From: Scytonema sp. UIC 10036
Lineage (GTDB): Bacteria; Cyanobacteriota; Cyanobacteriia; Cyanobacteriales; Nostocaceae
Assembly: GCF_009725235.1 (NCBI RefSeq)
Contig: NZ_WJFC01000042.1
Span: 13,223 to 77,222, forward strand
Direction of reading: 5' to 3'
Length of the DNA stretch: 64,000 bases
Position numbers and translations under genes: made by a program. A model generated the notes under the pieces. That model was not told the DNA's origin. It did not search any database and worked only from the letters and a program-made list of their open reading frames with translations. Position 1 is the stretch's first letter, and every line of letters begins with the position of its first letter. Positions 9,765-17,576 of the stretch are shown piece by piece.

Positions 9765-9848
9765 TATCAGCGCAAATTGCACGGTACTTCTTTTCTCTAA
9801 AGCCTTTGGACAGTTGCACATCTTTCCTGCTTTACCTAAAACTGCTCG

Positions 9849-10106
9849 TTATCCGCAACTCAAGCCAGATGTTTCGCTAAGCGATCGCTTCGTTGACTTG
9901 ATTGAAGATGGCATTGTCGGGAGACTGATATCTAATGCCATGCTTATTGCTTCGTCTGTCCAACCCCCATCCAGAGTATTGGTATCAGCTTTCAAGAGAA
10001 TTCGTGCATGATTGACCTTATAAGCTGGAGATTTTCCAATCTTTGTCAACTCTTCCAAAATCAGTCTTTCATCTGCTGTCAAGCTGACAATATACTTTTT
10101 ACTCAT
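9849..10106 (-). pseudogene. IS630-family transposase N-terminal fragment
   Basis: The reverse-strand ORF begins MSKKYIVSLTADERLILEEL and reaches GGWTDEAISMALDIS, the N-terminal helix-turn-helix part of many cyanobacterial IS630 transposases. After residue ~65 homology stops and the frame runs into a HIP1-containing sequence, so the DDE catalytic domain is absent. A dead IS end. Confidence 0.65.
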
Positions 10107-10376
10107 CTGCTTAGTTGGGTATTTTTGCGCTACTGCTTGGTCAAGGATATTTGTTTATATTACCTGTTTTTGTAACCCATCAATTCAATCTTGACAATCT
10201 ACTAGAAATTCGACTGGTAACTGGTAGAGCAGCTCGAATGCTCGTATCTTTTGTATACGCAATGCACTTGCAAAAAGCGGCATTGGGGAACGAGGAGACT
10301 ATGGCGTGCTCTAGCCGACAAAATTCTGAGACCATTTTGTGAGACCTTGGTATCAGGCGTTTTTGGTAAACAATTT
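10107..10376. other. Intergenic, nothing recognised
   Basis: No gene, repeat or RNA structure recognised between the IS630 remnant and the epimerase-like start. Confidence 0.4.
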
Positions 10377-11246
10377 ATGTGCGCGATCGCAGTAGAGCAA
10401 CAGCAATACAAGACATACATTCTCTCAGATGAAAGTACCAGGAGCAAAGTCACCGTTGTTCCGGAACGGGGAGGTATTATTACTACTTGGCTCCTTAGGG
10501 AACAAGATATTTTTTACATGGATACCGAGCGGTTTGCCGATCCTACTCTATCCGTGCGGGGTGGCATTCCACTCCTTTTCCCCATCTGTGGTAACTTAGT
10601 TGATGACACCTATACCCTCAACGGAAAAACATATCAACTCAAACAGCATGGTTTTGCACGTAATCTTGCTTGGGAAGTTAGCGAACAGTCAGATTCCAAT
10701 GGTGCTAGCCTAACTGTCAATCTTAAAAGTAGTGAAGAAACCCGTGCAGTTTATCCTTTCGACTTTGAGCTAAATTTTATTTATACACTTCGGGGCAATA
10801 ACTTAGAATTGCGATACCGCCACACCAATCTATCTCAAGAACCTATGCCTTTTGCAACGGGCATTCATCCTTACTTTTATGCACCTGATAAAAGCAAATT
10901 GGTTGTCGATTTACCGTCCAATCAATATCAAGTGAAGGGTGACAAGACTGTTCAATCATTTGCAGGAGAGTTTGATTTTGAGCAGGATGAAATCGATTTT
11001 GCTTTCATTAATCTTTCCAAACAATCTGCTGTCGTCACTGACCAAAGTCGCAATCTCAAACTAACTGTTAGCTACGACAAGAATTATTCAACTCTAGTAT
11101 TTTGGACTGTCAAAGGTAAAGATTTTTACTGTTTAGAACCTTGGAGTGCTCCCCGTAATGCTTTAAATACAGGCGAATCTTTACTACAGGCTGAACCTAA
11201 TACAACAGTAGAAACAGTTATTAACATGACTGTTGAAAGTGTTTAG
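10377..11246 (+). CDS. Aldose 1-epimerase-like (galactose mutarotase superfamily) protein
   Basis: 289 aa from the ATG at 10377; the frame stays open upstream, but homology-like sequence starts here. The fold is recognisable from VVPERGGIITTWLL, GGIPLLFPICGNL, KQHGFARNLAWEV (the His of the GFAR motif), TGIHPYFY (second conserved His) and WSAPRNALNTGES near the C-terminus. Members interconvert anomers of hexoses or hexose-6-phosphates in the cytoplasm. The conserved HGFAR, GIHPYF and EPW-type motifs suggest an active enzyme. It has no sugar operon around it, so the substrate cannot be inferred. Confidence 0.88.
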   Translation: MCAIAVEQQQYKTYILSDESTRSKVTVVPERGGIITTWLLREQDIFYMDTERFADPTLSVRGGIPLLFPICGNLVDDTYTLNGKTYQLKQHGFARNLAWEVSEQSDSNGASLTVNLKSSEETRAVYPFDFELNFIYTLRGNNLELRYRHTNLSQEPMPFATGIHPYFYAPDKSKLVVDLPSNQYQVKGDKTVQSFAGEFDFEQDEIDFAFINLSKQSAVVTDQSRNLKLTVSYDKNYSTLVFWTVKGKDFYCLEPWSAPRNALNTGESLLQAEPNTTVETVINMTVESV

Positions 11247-11360
11247 TTGGGAATTTTCAACTTTGGCGATCGCATGACCATAGCGTTTTCTAGTCTGCTG
11301 AGGTACAAATTTATCAGCATCCATCAGCTACAGGCTGCGGTTAGCTCAAACAATGAAATT

Positions 11361-11484
11361 ACGTAGGTTGGGTAAAACTGTTGAAAAACCCAACAAATGT
11401 CTGTTAATGTTGGGTTTCGTTCCTCAAACGCCACTTCACTCAACTCTGGGAACCAGAGCACGTGAATGGCTCCCCAACCTACGT
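11361..11484. repeat. Dispersed palindromic repeat R1, long copy
   Basis: Bounded by ACGTAGGTTGGG and its inverse CCCAACCTACGT, with an internal GTTGGGTTTCGTTCCTCAAA. The same GTAGGTTGGG/TTTCGTTCCTCAACCC signature recurs at 11645, 36584 and 46584. A non-autonomous cyanobacterial repeat family. Confidence 0.75.
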
Positions 11485-11644
11485 GTTTTTGTATTTTTAG
11501 GCGCAATGCCTATCATCAATACGGTTTAAGGACAGTGTATGACTGTATATACAATTGAACCTAATTCCCGAACATTCCATGGTTGTTTCTCGAAAAATGG
11601 CGCTTGCCACTAAATGAGTACGTAAGAGATGAATTAAGAAGAGT

Positions 11645-11674
11645 GTAGGTTGGGTTGAGGAACGAAACCCAACA
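11645..11674. repeat. Dispersed palindromic repeat R1, short copy
   Basis: GTAGGTTGGGTTGAGGAACG followed by AAACCCAACA: the R1 signature in inverse orientation relative to the copies at 36584 and 46584. Confidence 0.75.
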
Positions 11675-11714
11675 TTTCATCGAATTATTGAATGTTTAAG
11701 GGTCAGAAATGTAG

Positions 11715-11843
11715 TTATTGGTTAGTAGGTAATAGTGTTTGTATCCACTGAAAGGTTTCCTCGGTGACAGGGGGAACAGGTTGTTGAGAGTAGTCAATAA
11801 CTAGATTTAATGCAGCTTCATCTTTCTTATGTAATATGTAGTA
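11715..11843 (-). pseudogene. C-terminal scrap of an unrecognised small protein
   Basis: The reverse strand reads HKKDEAALNLVIDYSQQP followed by VPPVTEETFQWIQTLLP and a stop. It looks like a real protein tail by composition, but no start codon or family is evident and the upstream side runs into the antitoxin promoter region. Confidence 0.3.
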
Positions 11844-11906
11844 AAATTGAAACTAGATTACATAAAAGTCAAGCTAGCAATCTACTCAGTCAACAAAACT
11901 ACTCTT

Positions 11907-12143
11907 ATGAAACAGGTTACCATCGCGGAATTGAGCCATGACATCGACCGTCTACTGGATGAAGTCATAGAAACGGGTATTCCGCTAGAAATTATCAAAA
12001 ATGGAAAGTCATTAAAAATTATTTCTACAGAAAAAAAAGATAAACTTAAAAATTTGACTTTTAAACCTGATGTTATTCAAGGCAATCCAGATGATTTAGT
12101 TAACCTCAGTTGGGAGCAGGAGGTTAAGATTGATTTATCTTGA
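11907..12143 (+). CDS. Phd/YefM-type antitoxin
   Basis: 78 aa from the ATG at 11907 (an in-frame upstream extension lacks antitoxin features). MKQVTIAELSHDIDRLLDEV followed by GIPLEIIKNGKSLKII is the Phd/YefM DNA-binding fold, and the C-terminal tail would neutralise the toxin. It overlaps the next gene by 14 nt, the standard antitoxin-first layout, and would autorepress the pair. Looks intact. Confidence 0.75.
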   Translation: MKQVTIAELSHDIDRLLDEVIETGIPLEIIKNGKSLKIISTEKKDKLKNLTFKPDVIQGNPDDLVNLSWEQEVKIDLS

Positions 12144-12510
12144 TACTCATGTAGTAGCATGGCTATATTCTGGTTTGACAGATAAGTTAACTAACATTGC
12201 TAAAACTTTAATTAATGAAAATGAAGTTTATATTTCGGAAATTGTTAGATTAGAATTACAGTATTTATATGAGATAAAACGTATTAAGGATAAACCAGAT
12301 TTGATTATTGCTCATCTATCCAATCAAATTGGCTTAAAGATATGCGAGCGAAGCTTTAATGATATTATCAGTATGGCTTTAACGATTACTTGGACTCGCG
12401 ACCCTTTCGACCGAATTATTACAGCAAATGCTCTAATAAATAACAATATATTACTGAGCAAAGATGAAAACATTCTTAACAACTATCTGTATGCAAAATG
12501 GTATGATTAA
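12130..12510 (+). CDS. PIN-domain toxin (VapC-type ribonuclease)
   Basis: 126 aa starting at TTG inside the antitoxin end. The PIN acidic residues are visible: IYLDTHVVAWLY (D5), SEIVRLELQYL (E ~42), and the C-terminal TWTRDPFDRIITANAL with its two Asp residues, then LLSKDENI. Such proteins are Mg-dependent ribonucleases held inactive by the partner antitoxin. All four acidic positions are present, so the pair is probably functional. Confidence 0.85.
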   Translation: MIYLDTHVVAWLYSGLTDKLTNIAKTLINENEVYISEIVRLELQYLYEIKRIKDKPDLIIAHLSNQIGLKICERSFNDIISMALTITWTRDPFDRIITANALINNNILLSKDENILNNYLYAKWYD

Positions 12511-12562
12511 AGTCTAATGCTAGATATTAGTTGTTGCACTTAGGAGAGTTATGAAGTAGATT

Positions 12563-12742
12563 TCATAGCAAAGCAATAAACTCTTCTACACTTAAACAAA
12601 CTTGTCGGATAATTGCTCGTAATGTGCTTTTGGCAATTTCTTTATGATTGGGAACTGTAACTTGATTGGTGGGTTCTTGACGAATTGTTGTAATATGACT
12701 ACCGCGTTGCCGATACACTGAAAAGCCAATTTTCTCTAAATT
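12563..12742 (-). pseudogene. HicA mRNA interferase remnant
   Basis: The reverse frame encodes LEKIGFSVYRQRGSHITTIR, then NQVTVPNHKEIAKSTLRAII: the double-stranded-RNA-binding-like HicA core including the catalytic His in GSH. An in-frame TAG immediately upstream replaces the N-terminal ~15 residues, and no HicB neighbour is present. Truncated toxin. Confidence 0.7.
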
Positions 12743-12958
12743 CTAGTGAATTGAAGAAAATCTCTGCTTTTCTTTCCTTTGTTTTTTGTTTGAGGTGTCT
12801 AAATCATAAATTAATGAAGTAGTTACAGTAGCGATCGCTAACTAACAAAATCACTCCACAAAATGCATACAGAGTGGTTTTCCCTTAAGTAAATAAATTT
12901 AGTCGGTGATAATTTATGATAAAATTGTAAAAATCTAAAAATAAAACTCGTGAAAGTT
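12743..12958. other. AT-rich spacer, nothing recognised
   Basis: Contains one HIP1-like site; I see no gene. Confidence 0.4.
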
Positions 12959-13090
12959 ATGAGTAATCAAATAACTATTACGTTGCCAGATGAGGTTTAC
13001 AAACGAGCCGAACATTTCGCACGACTTGCAAACCGGGAGCTAGCAAGTGTCTTAGCTGATACTATCCAATTTGGAATTCCATCAATTTAA
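12959..13090 (+). pseudogene. Ribbon-helix-helix-like small protein, C-terminally truncated
   Basis: 43-aa ORF MSNQITITLPDEVYKRAEHF... matches the start of a common cyanobacterial RHH-type protein, normally about twice as long. It runs out at IQFGIPSI and a TAA exactly where it converges with the truncated kinase gene on the other strand. A GTGAAAG box precedes the ATG. The stub keeps most of the RHH fold, so DNA binding cannot be excluded. Confidence 0.6.
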
Positions 13091-13517
13091 CATCACCAAA
13101 AACTAAAGGAATCAAATCGGCAGTTAGACTGTTCTCTATAGAAGAAAAGTTACTTTCCAATAGCTTTTTATTTTTTGTGACTGCCATTGTTATAGGAGGG
13201 AGACTAACCACTGGTAAATCTGCTTGCAAGAAAATCTTAGCTAGTAGCAGATTAAGGTCTAAAACATCCTGGTGTACTTGGCAAAATCCCAATCTTTCAT
13301 AAGGAGAGACAAAACCATCAATAGTTTTGTACTTCTTAGCCGATTGATGACCAAAAGAACCTGCTCCATTACCAATAATTAATTTGAGATTGGGGTTTTG
13401 ATTCCGTATATAATTGATTTCTCTAGCCAATCGTTGCATCACTTCAGGTCTCGCAGTATAAGGCTTATCCTTATCTGTAATGAGCGATCCTCCTAGCTTT
13501 ATTAATGCTAGTTCCAT
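13062..13517 (-). pseudogene. Amino-acid-kinase family protein resembling isopentenyl phosphate kinase, truncated
   Basis: 151 aa starting MELALIKLGGSLITDKDKPY; IIGNGAGSFGHQSAKKY is the phosphate-binding motif with the His typical of isopentenyl phosphate kinase, and LIPLVFGDV follows. Family members are ~250-270 aa; this one stops at KLMEFQIG, lacking the ATP-binding C-terminal half. The 3' end overlaps the truncated RHH gene by 29 nt, so both were cut at one junction near 13080. IPK normally phosphorylates isopentenyl phosphate to IPP; it is mainly archaeal and plant, and sporadic in bacteria. Almost certainly inactive. Confidence 0.7.
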
Positions 13518-13551
13518 AGTGAAATTTCGCTAAAAAAAGTATAAGAATCAG

Positions 13552-13749
13552 CTAATCAGGTTCTATAACTATGAACCAATCATAATGTTCTTTCATCATT
13601 TCGCTGGCAACTCGGTCATAAATCTGGCGACAGCGTTGAGCAAAAGCTTCATCTTCTGCCTGATGCTTTGCTATTTCTTCTGGAGATAACTTGCGTTCTG
13701 GAAATACCCTTCCGCGACGTGAGGTGCGGTTACTAGATAGCTGAGTCAT
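13552..13749 (-). CDS. Small conserved cyanobacterial protein, probably C-terminally truncated
   Basis: 65 aa: basic N-terminus (SSNRTSRRGRVFPERKL), then EEIAKHQAEDEAFAQRCRQI and HYDWFIVIEPD. Proteins I recall with this start continue after IEPD with a GDYF...DE segment to ~105 aa, so this copy seems to have lost about a third. Function unknown. It precedes the truncated kinase on the same strand, so it sits in the same eroded block. Confidence 0.45.
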   Translation of the reverse strand: MTQLSSNRTSRRGRVFPERKLSPEEIAKHQAEDEAFAQRCRQIYDRVASEMMKEHYDWFIVIEPD

Positions 13750-13936
13750 ACTGGGTTTATCTTTGACTGTTATTCATTAAGAATAGACTAGCATTTTCAT
13801 CCAATAAACACAGTCAATACAAAATATCAGTAAGTCGGCGAGAAAAACTCAACTATGTAACGGAAAGTAAAATCTTTATATTTGGTTCGTATTAACGATT
13901 TTAGTAACTATGGTATTCACGAGCGCTCTTTGCAAT

Positions 13937-14065
13937 GATGGTATCACCCAATGGCATCCTGCCTTTTTACAGTTAGGGCGAACTTTGGAAGAGTGCGCTG
14001 CTAAGTACCGAGGCTTTTGCTAAAAATACCGACCACAAGCAAAGCCGGAGAAAAGAAACTTTTGG
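13937..14065 (+). pseudogene. IS200/RAYT-type (Y1) transposase C-terminal remnant
   Basis: Frame reads DGITQWHPAFLQLGRTLEEC, AAKYRGFC, stop, then KYRPQAKPEKRNFW. This is the tail of an HUH/Y1 transposase with a premature TAA (14021-14023) replacing a lysine codon. The catalytic HUH and Tyr parts are gone. Confidence 0.55.
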
Positions 14066-14217
14066 GGTTTGTCGCTCCACTCTCCGTTCACTTTCCATCC
14101 TACGCGATCGCAATACTTATTCCAAACTTCTTTATTATATCTTCCGTCGGGGATTCCACCAACATCAAGATAGATTTGCTTTTGAACGCTGAAACCAAAG
14201 CGTCGATGGCTATCTTC
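14020..14217 (-). pseudogene. GUN4-domain protein remnant
   Basis: The reverse strand encodes EDSHRRFGFSVQKQIYLDVG, then GRYNKEVWNKYCDRVGWKV. RFGFSVQKxI...VGW is the end of the GUN4 porphyrin-binding domain, which many cyanobacteria also carry on kinases and STAND proteins. An in-frame TAA directly upstream shows the N-terminal part is lost. It abuts the Y1-transposase scrap on the opposite strand. Confidence 0.6.
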
Positions 14218-14239
14218 TTATTCTAAGACTCAATCTTAG

Positions 14240-14412
14240 AGGATGTTTGAAAAGTGGTTAACTGTCATTTTAATCACATGATTACCCCCCTTAGTCCCCA
14301 CGCGTGAAAGGGGGGAAATGAGAGAAATTTAGTTCCCTCCCCAATCCATCGGGGAGGGTTAGGGTGGGGTAAAAAATATTTGATACATGAATCATAACCT
14401 TTCAAACATCCT
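14240..14412. mobile_element. MITE-like element with 15-bp terminal inverted repeats
   Basis: AGGATGTTTGAAAAG at 14240-14254 pairs with CCTTTCAAACATCCT at 14398-14412 (14 of 15 bases). The 173-bp interior has no ORF but carries GC-rich hairpins (CCCCCCTTAG..., GGGGAGGGTTAGGG...). It ends 11 bp before the next gene's ATG. Confidence 0.7.
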
Positions 14413-14423
14413 GTAACCGGGCT

Positions 14424-14771
14424 ATGGCAGATTTGGAGGTTCAAACGGTGAGTAGTCCTAACTCGTTTCCTCAAACTGTGAGTTACGGCAATAACTATTT
14501 GGAAAAGTTTCGTAAACATGCTGAGCAAATTCGTCGGACTATGGGAAAAAAAGAGATTGCCAAAGTGTCTTCTGCTCAAGGACAAGAAGAAATCAAAATA
14601 CTGATTGAGGAAATTGTCATAACTGGAGAGACAAGGCAACAACGCTATATGTCTATTGCTGATGCACTATGGAGCCGAAAAGGTGACGCAATTGTGATTC
14701 GACAATCGAATGGTGAATTTGTTACATTTTTAGAAGCAAGAAAAGGAGCTGCACTCGCATGGATAGATTAA
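14424..14771 (+). CDS. Unrecognised protein, first of an overlapping pair
   Basis: 115 aa with no family I recognise. It is hydrophilic with a helical middle (NNYLEKFRKHAEQIRRTMGKKE) and an alpha/beta-looking end (GDAIVIRQSNGEFVTFLEAR). No signal peptide or membrane segment. The ATG is only 11 nt after a MITE and has no clear ribosome site, so the native start or promoter may have been altered; ATG at 14544 (MGKKEIAK) is an alternative. It overlaps the next gene by 13 nt, arguing for a co-translated two-gene unit. Confidence 0.55.
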   Translation: MADLEVQTVSSPNSFPQTVSYGNNYLEKFRKHAEQIRRTMGKKEIAKVSSAQGQEEIKILIEEIVITGETRQQRYMSIADALWSRKGDAIVIRQSNGEFVTFLEARKGAALAWID

Positions 14772-15298
14772 AAGGACAGTTTCAGGCATTGCTAGGACAG
14801 AGGGTCACCTCCCTTGCTAGAGTTGCGTTAGCACAAGACAACAAATTATCACCCTTGATGGCTACCCTTTTATTTACGTGCTGTAATAGTAGAAATTTTG
14901 AATTGCTGGTTGAGCAGGATACAGTCAGGTTTGAAGAACTATCCTCAACTAACAATTTATTATTCGCCAGCTTTGAACTAGAACCAAGCGAACAATTAAT
15001 CGCCTACCCTTGTACGGAAATTGATAAAATACCACAGACTATAGCGAGTTTAACAGAGATATGGGCAGGCAAGGACGAAACAGAGTTTCTAGTCGCGGTT
15101 AGCTTTTGGGATGGAGGTAAAAATCATATTATTTCAGTTTGTACAGAAGGAGACGAAGCAGAGCTAATGATGAACCTTGAAGAACTGTGGCAGCGAATTG
15201 ATGACATGATTTTTAGCTATGGGACTTTATCGCATCAACTGTATACAAGTGCTAAAGATATTAAAGACACAGCAGTAAGCTTAGTTGGCTCGAAGTAG
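14759..15298 (+). CDS. Unrecognised protein, second of an overlapping pair
   Basis: 179 aa, not recognised. Predicted cytoplasmic, mixed alpha/beta, acidic in its C-terminal half (ICTEGDEAELMMNLEELWQRI-like region). The start overlaps the previous stop by 13 nt with no separate ribosome site, typical of coupled partners. Normal cyanobacterial codon use and no frameshifts suggest a live gene. A 24-nt stretch at 14865-14888 recurs at 15707-15729. Confidence 0.6.
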   Translation: MDRLKGQFQALLGQRVTSLARVALAQDNKLSPLMATLLFTCCNSRNFELLVEQDTVRFEELSSTNNLLFASFELEPSEQLIAYPCTEIDKIPQTIASLTEIWAGKDETEFLVAVSFWDGGKNHIISVCTEGDEAELMMNLEELWQRIDDMIFSYGTLSHQLYTSAKDIKDTAVSLVGSK

Positions 15299-15360
15299 TA
15301 GCGTGGGTTTTTATTAAGCGATATGAAGCTCATATTTGAAAGAATAAATTCCATCTACCG

Positions 15361-15597
15361 TTATCTTGCATTCTTTAAAATTAAAGCATTAATTTGTTCG
15401 TTATCAATACTTATGCCATGACGTTGTAAATAAGGATGTAAATTAATTTGAATAAACAAATCTTTTAATTCTTCGGCTATTTCAGTCGGTGGATTTCCAG
15501 ATAAAGCTGTAGCTATTAAACGTTCTGCCGCTTGCAGTGTTGGTAAGTAAAGGTGAGATAGTGCAGTTAGTGACGTGTGACAAAAATATAACTGCAT
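15361..15597 (-). CDS. Small hypothetical protein
   Basis: 78 aa from ATG at 15597: SLTALSHLYLPTLQAAERLI, then a helical acidic tail. The LQAAERLI motif recurs in a decayed reading frame at 24261-24390, so it belongs to a small repeated family in this genome. Function unknown. No partner gene adjoins it. Confidence 0.4.
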   Translation of the reverse strand: MQLYFCHTSLTALSHLYLPTLQAAERLIATALSGNPPTEIAEELKDLFIQINLHPYLQRHGISIDNEQINALILKNAR

Positions 15598-15706
15598 CAG
15601 GTTTAGTTCCGATTGTTTGGTAGATGCGTTAGCAAAGCGCCCCGTTGGTATTGCGTATTACTTTCCAAGGGTGGGGCTGAATTAGTTCCTCAGAACTTAT
15701 TTCCAG

Positions 15707-15729
15707 CCCTTTATTTACGTGCTGTAATA
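15707..15729 (+). repeat. Second copy of a 24-nt sequence found inside the 14759 gene
   Basis: CCCTTTATTTACGTGCTGTA plus ATA repeats 14865-14888 with one T missing. Non-coding here. Confidence 0.7.
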
Positions 15730-15809
15730 CGCGTTTACGTTGAGGCACGAGTAATGGCTGGTACTTACAATAGCATTGGCAAATATTTTTTAGATTTAGT
15801 ACTAAAGAT

Positions 15810-16205
15810 TCAACTAAATGGATTTAACGTGGATATACCACAACCATCAAAATCCTTAATATTTCTAGTAACCAATGTCAAAGAATGTATTTTAGCTGTT
15901 GCTGCAATAAATATATCAGCTTGAGATCGTGGTTTCCCTTGAGTTCTCAAAAACCCTCTTAACTCACTTGAACACTTGGCAATTTCTGAGGTAATGGGGA
16001 GAATTTGACAGTGAGTTGTCAGAAAGCTTTCAAACCAGTTTTGAATTCTAGCATTAGGCTTCGCTGTTAAACCATAATAAATTTCCTCAATTGTAATCGC
16101 ACTTATATTAATAGATTTCACAGTACCACTCCATGCTATTACCCCTGGATTTGGCATTGGGCGAGTTAATTCACTGATTATATTCGTGTCACAAAGATGA
16201 CTCAT
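15810..16205 (-). CDS. PIN-domain toxin (VapC/FitB-like)
   Basis: 131 aa from ATG at 16205 (MSHLCDTNIISELTRP). PIN acidic positions: D6, E in ITIEEIYYGL (~43), and D in SQADIFIAATAKIHSLTLVT (~95) followed by RNIKDFDGCGI, the usual C-terminal RNxxDF end. A predicted Mg-dependent ribonuclease. It starts one base after the antitoxin stop on the same strand. Intact by length and motifs. Confidence 0.85.
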   Translation of the reverse strand: MSHLCDTNIISELTRPMPNPGVIAWSGTVKSINISAITIEEIYYGLTAKPNARIQNWFESFLTTHCQILPITSEIAKCSSELRGFLRTQGKPRSQADIFIAATAKIHSLTLVTRNIKDFDGCGISTLNPFS

Positions 16206-16206
16206 C

Positions 16207-16479
16207 CTATTCCTCAGTAAAAGGATTGTCACGATTGCTTCGTGATGGTATCTCTAGGCTATAATTTTCTTCAGTACATAACTGCTGAAGTTCTTTAAAG
16301 ACTGGAGCTAGAGATGTTGTGGCAGTTTTTTGCCGCCAGTTTAAAAATTCGCAGAAAAGCTCAGGATCTACAATTGCAGCCACTAATTCCTCCTGAGTAT
16401 AAATTAGCTGAGGCTCAAGACTTGTGGCATTAATTATTGAAGGTAGCTGTTTTTTGGCTTCTTCAAGTGTCCATTTCAT
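16207..16479 (-). CDS. Antitoxin of the adjacent PIN toxin (Phd-like)
   Basis: 90 aa from ATG at 16479, chosen because GGAG lies ~8 nt upstream; an in-frame TTG at 16494 is the alternative. KWTLEEAKKQLPSIINATSL resembles Phd/YefM N-termini, followed by an ELVAAIVDPELF segment and an acidic tail. It lies directly upstream of the PIN toxin. Family call rests on the N-terminal pattern and the context. Confidence 0.65.
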   Translation of the reverse strand: MKWTLEEAKKQLPSIINATSLEPQLIYTQEELVAAIVDPELFCEFLNWRQKTATTSLAPVFKELQQLCTEENYSLEIPSRSNRDNPFTEE

Positions 16480-16555
16480 TCTAAAAATCTCCAAGTTTTG
16501 GAAGCATTGAATACAGAGGCTGTTCTCACGTTAGCTTATTTTCTTAAGCGATGGG

Positions 16556-17497
16556 TTAGCACTCAGACGGGAGCAAAAGTTTCCGCGCCCATTGATTTGC
16601 TTGTTGTTCTAGCTCTGATTCCGAACTTTCAAGAGCATCCCATTCATCAAGAAAGATATTTTCTTTATCATGTAGTAGGATATGTGCTGCTTCATGGAAA
16701 AAATGAAACCAGAAGCGGTTATGAGTTTTACTGTCAACTGAAAGTTGAATCAGTGCCTTATGGGGGTTTAACCACCGCGCTACACCACTGATATGCGATC
16801 GCTGAATTGATGGTACAAAAACAAGCACAACCCCCGCGTCTCGGCACAACTGTTGCATCTGTGGTTCAAATTCCTCTGGTGGTAACACCGTCAACGTGCA
16901 AATTGAGCGCACCACTTTTTCAAACTTTGATTTGCTGTACTTAGGACAGTCCAGTTTTTCTGCCTCTATTTCACCCAAACGCAACCAAGCAGTAATAGCA
17001 CCAACATCACTTTGTTCAAAGCGGGTGCGACGAAAAGCAATTTCCATGCCTGCATAGTATTTCTGCCAATCTTCTGGCTCGGCAACACCGAAAAATTGTA
17101 GTAACTTTTTTACCAAAGCTGGTTTATTCTTGGCGCTTAAATGGCACTTGGGAATTACACCAAGGTTCATCAATTCTTTGACTGGTAAGCGATCTAACCA
17201 AGATATCCACTCCTTTAAGCGGTTTTCTTCTTCTTTCCTAGCTAAAGCGGCGCGATATTGAGCTTCATATCTGAGCCAGAATGCTGCTGTACTACCCAAA
17301 ACTCGTTCTAGCTTCAGGGCTGTTTCTTCATTAATCGGTGCTTTGCCGTTGATGAGCAAACTGATATGTTTCGTGGTGTAGCCTAAACGCTCTGCTAATT
17401 GTGCTTGCGTCCAATCACGCTCTTCTAAGGCGTCAGCAATGGTATCACCGGGAGGAGATACCCAATCGGGAGTGAATGTTTGGGTTGTCTCAATCAT
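16556..17497 (-). CDS. HTH plus ImmA/IrrE metallopeptidase protein, C-terminally shortened
   Basis: 313 aa from ATG at 17497 (GGAG ~8 nt upstream). Residues ~15-80 are a HigA-type helix-turn-helix (WTQAQLAERLGYTTKHISLL, APINEETALKLERVLG). The C-terminal part is an ImmA/IrrE peptidase with the zinc motif HFFHEAAHILLH (~272-283) and a second ligand region LEQQANQWARKLLLP. Relatives usually run 50-70 residues further; here a TGC TAA stop follows LLLPSE at a sequence discontinuity. Such proteins act as antitoxin-like repressors or cleave repressors. Two palindromes upstream suggest autoregulation. Confidence 0.8.
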   Translation of the reverse strand: MIETTQTFTPDWVSPPGDTIADALEERDWTQAQLAERLGYTTKHISLLINGKAPINEETALKLERVLGSTAAFWLRYEAQYRAALARKEEENRLKEWISWLDRLPVKELMNLGVIPKCHLSAKNKPALVKKLLQFFGVAEPEDWQKYYAGMEIAFRRTRFEQSDVGAITAWLRLGEIEAEKLDCPKYSKSKFEKVVRSICTLTVLPPEEFEPQMQQLCRDAGVVLVFVPSIQRSHISGVARWLNPHKALIQLSVDSKTHNRFWFHFFHEAAHILLHDKENIFLDEWDALESSESELEQQANQWARKLLLPSEC

Positions 17498-17540
17498 GGT
17501 AGTCTCCAATGTCAACAATACAGCAGTAACTTTTGACCAA

Positions 17541-17576
17541 TCAATGCGTCCATTGATGCTTTACCGTTTTGGTAAA
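17541..17576. promoter_or_regulatory. Twin palindromes upstream of the HTH-ImmA gene
   Basis: TCAATG-CGTC-CATTGA (17541-17556) and TTTACC-GTTTT-GGTAAA (17560-17576) are two perfect inverted repeats side by side, 44-79 bp upstream of the start at 17497. Likely operators for the encoded helix-turn-helix protein. Confidence 0.55.

Noticed and set aside
15613..15924. 103-codon forward ORF opposite the PIN toxin end
   Set aside because: It runs antisense over the toxin 3' end and has no family resemblance.
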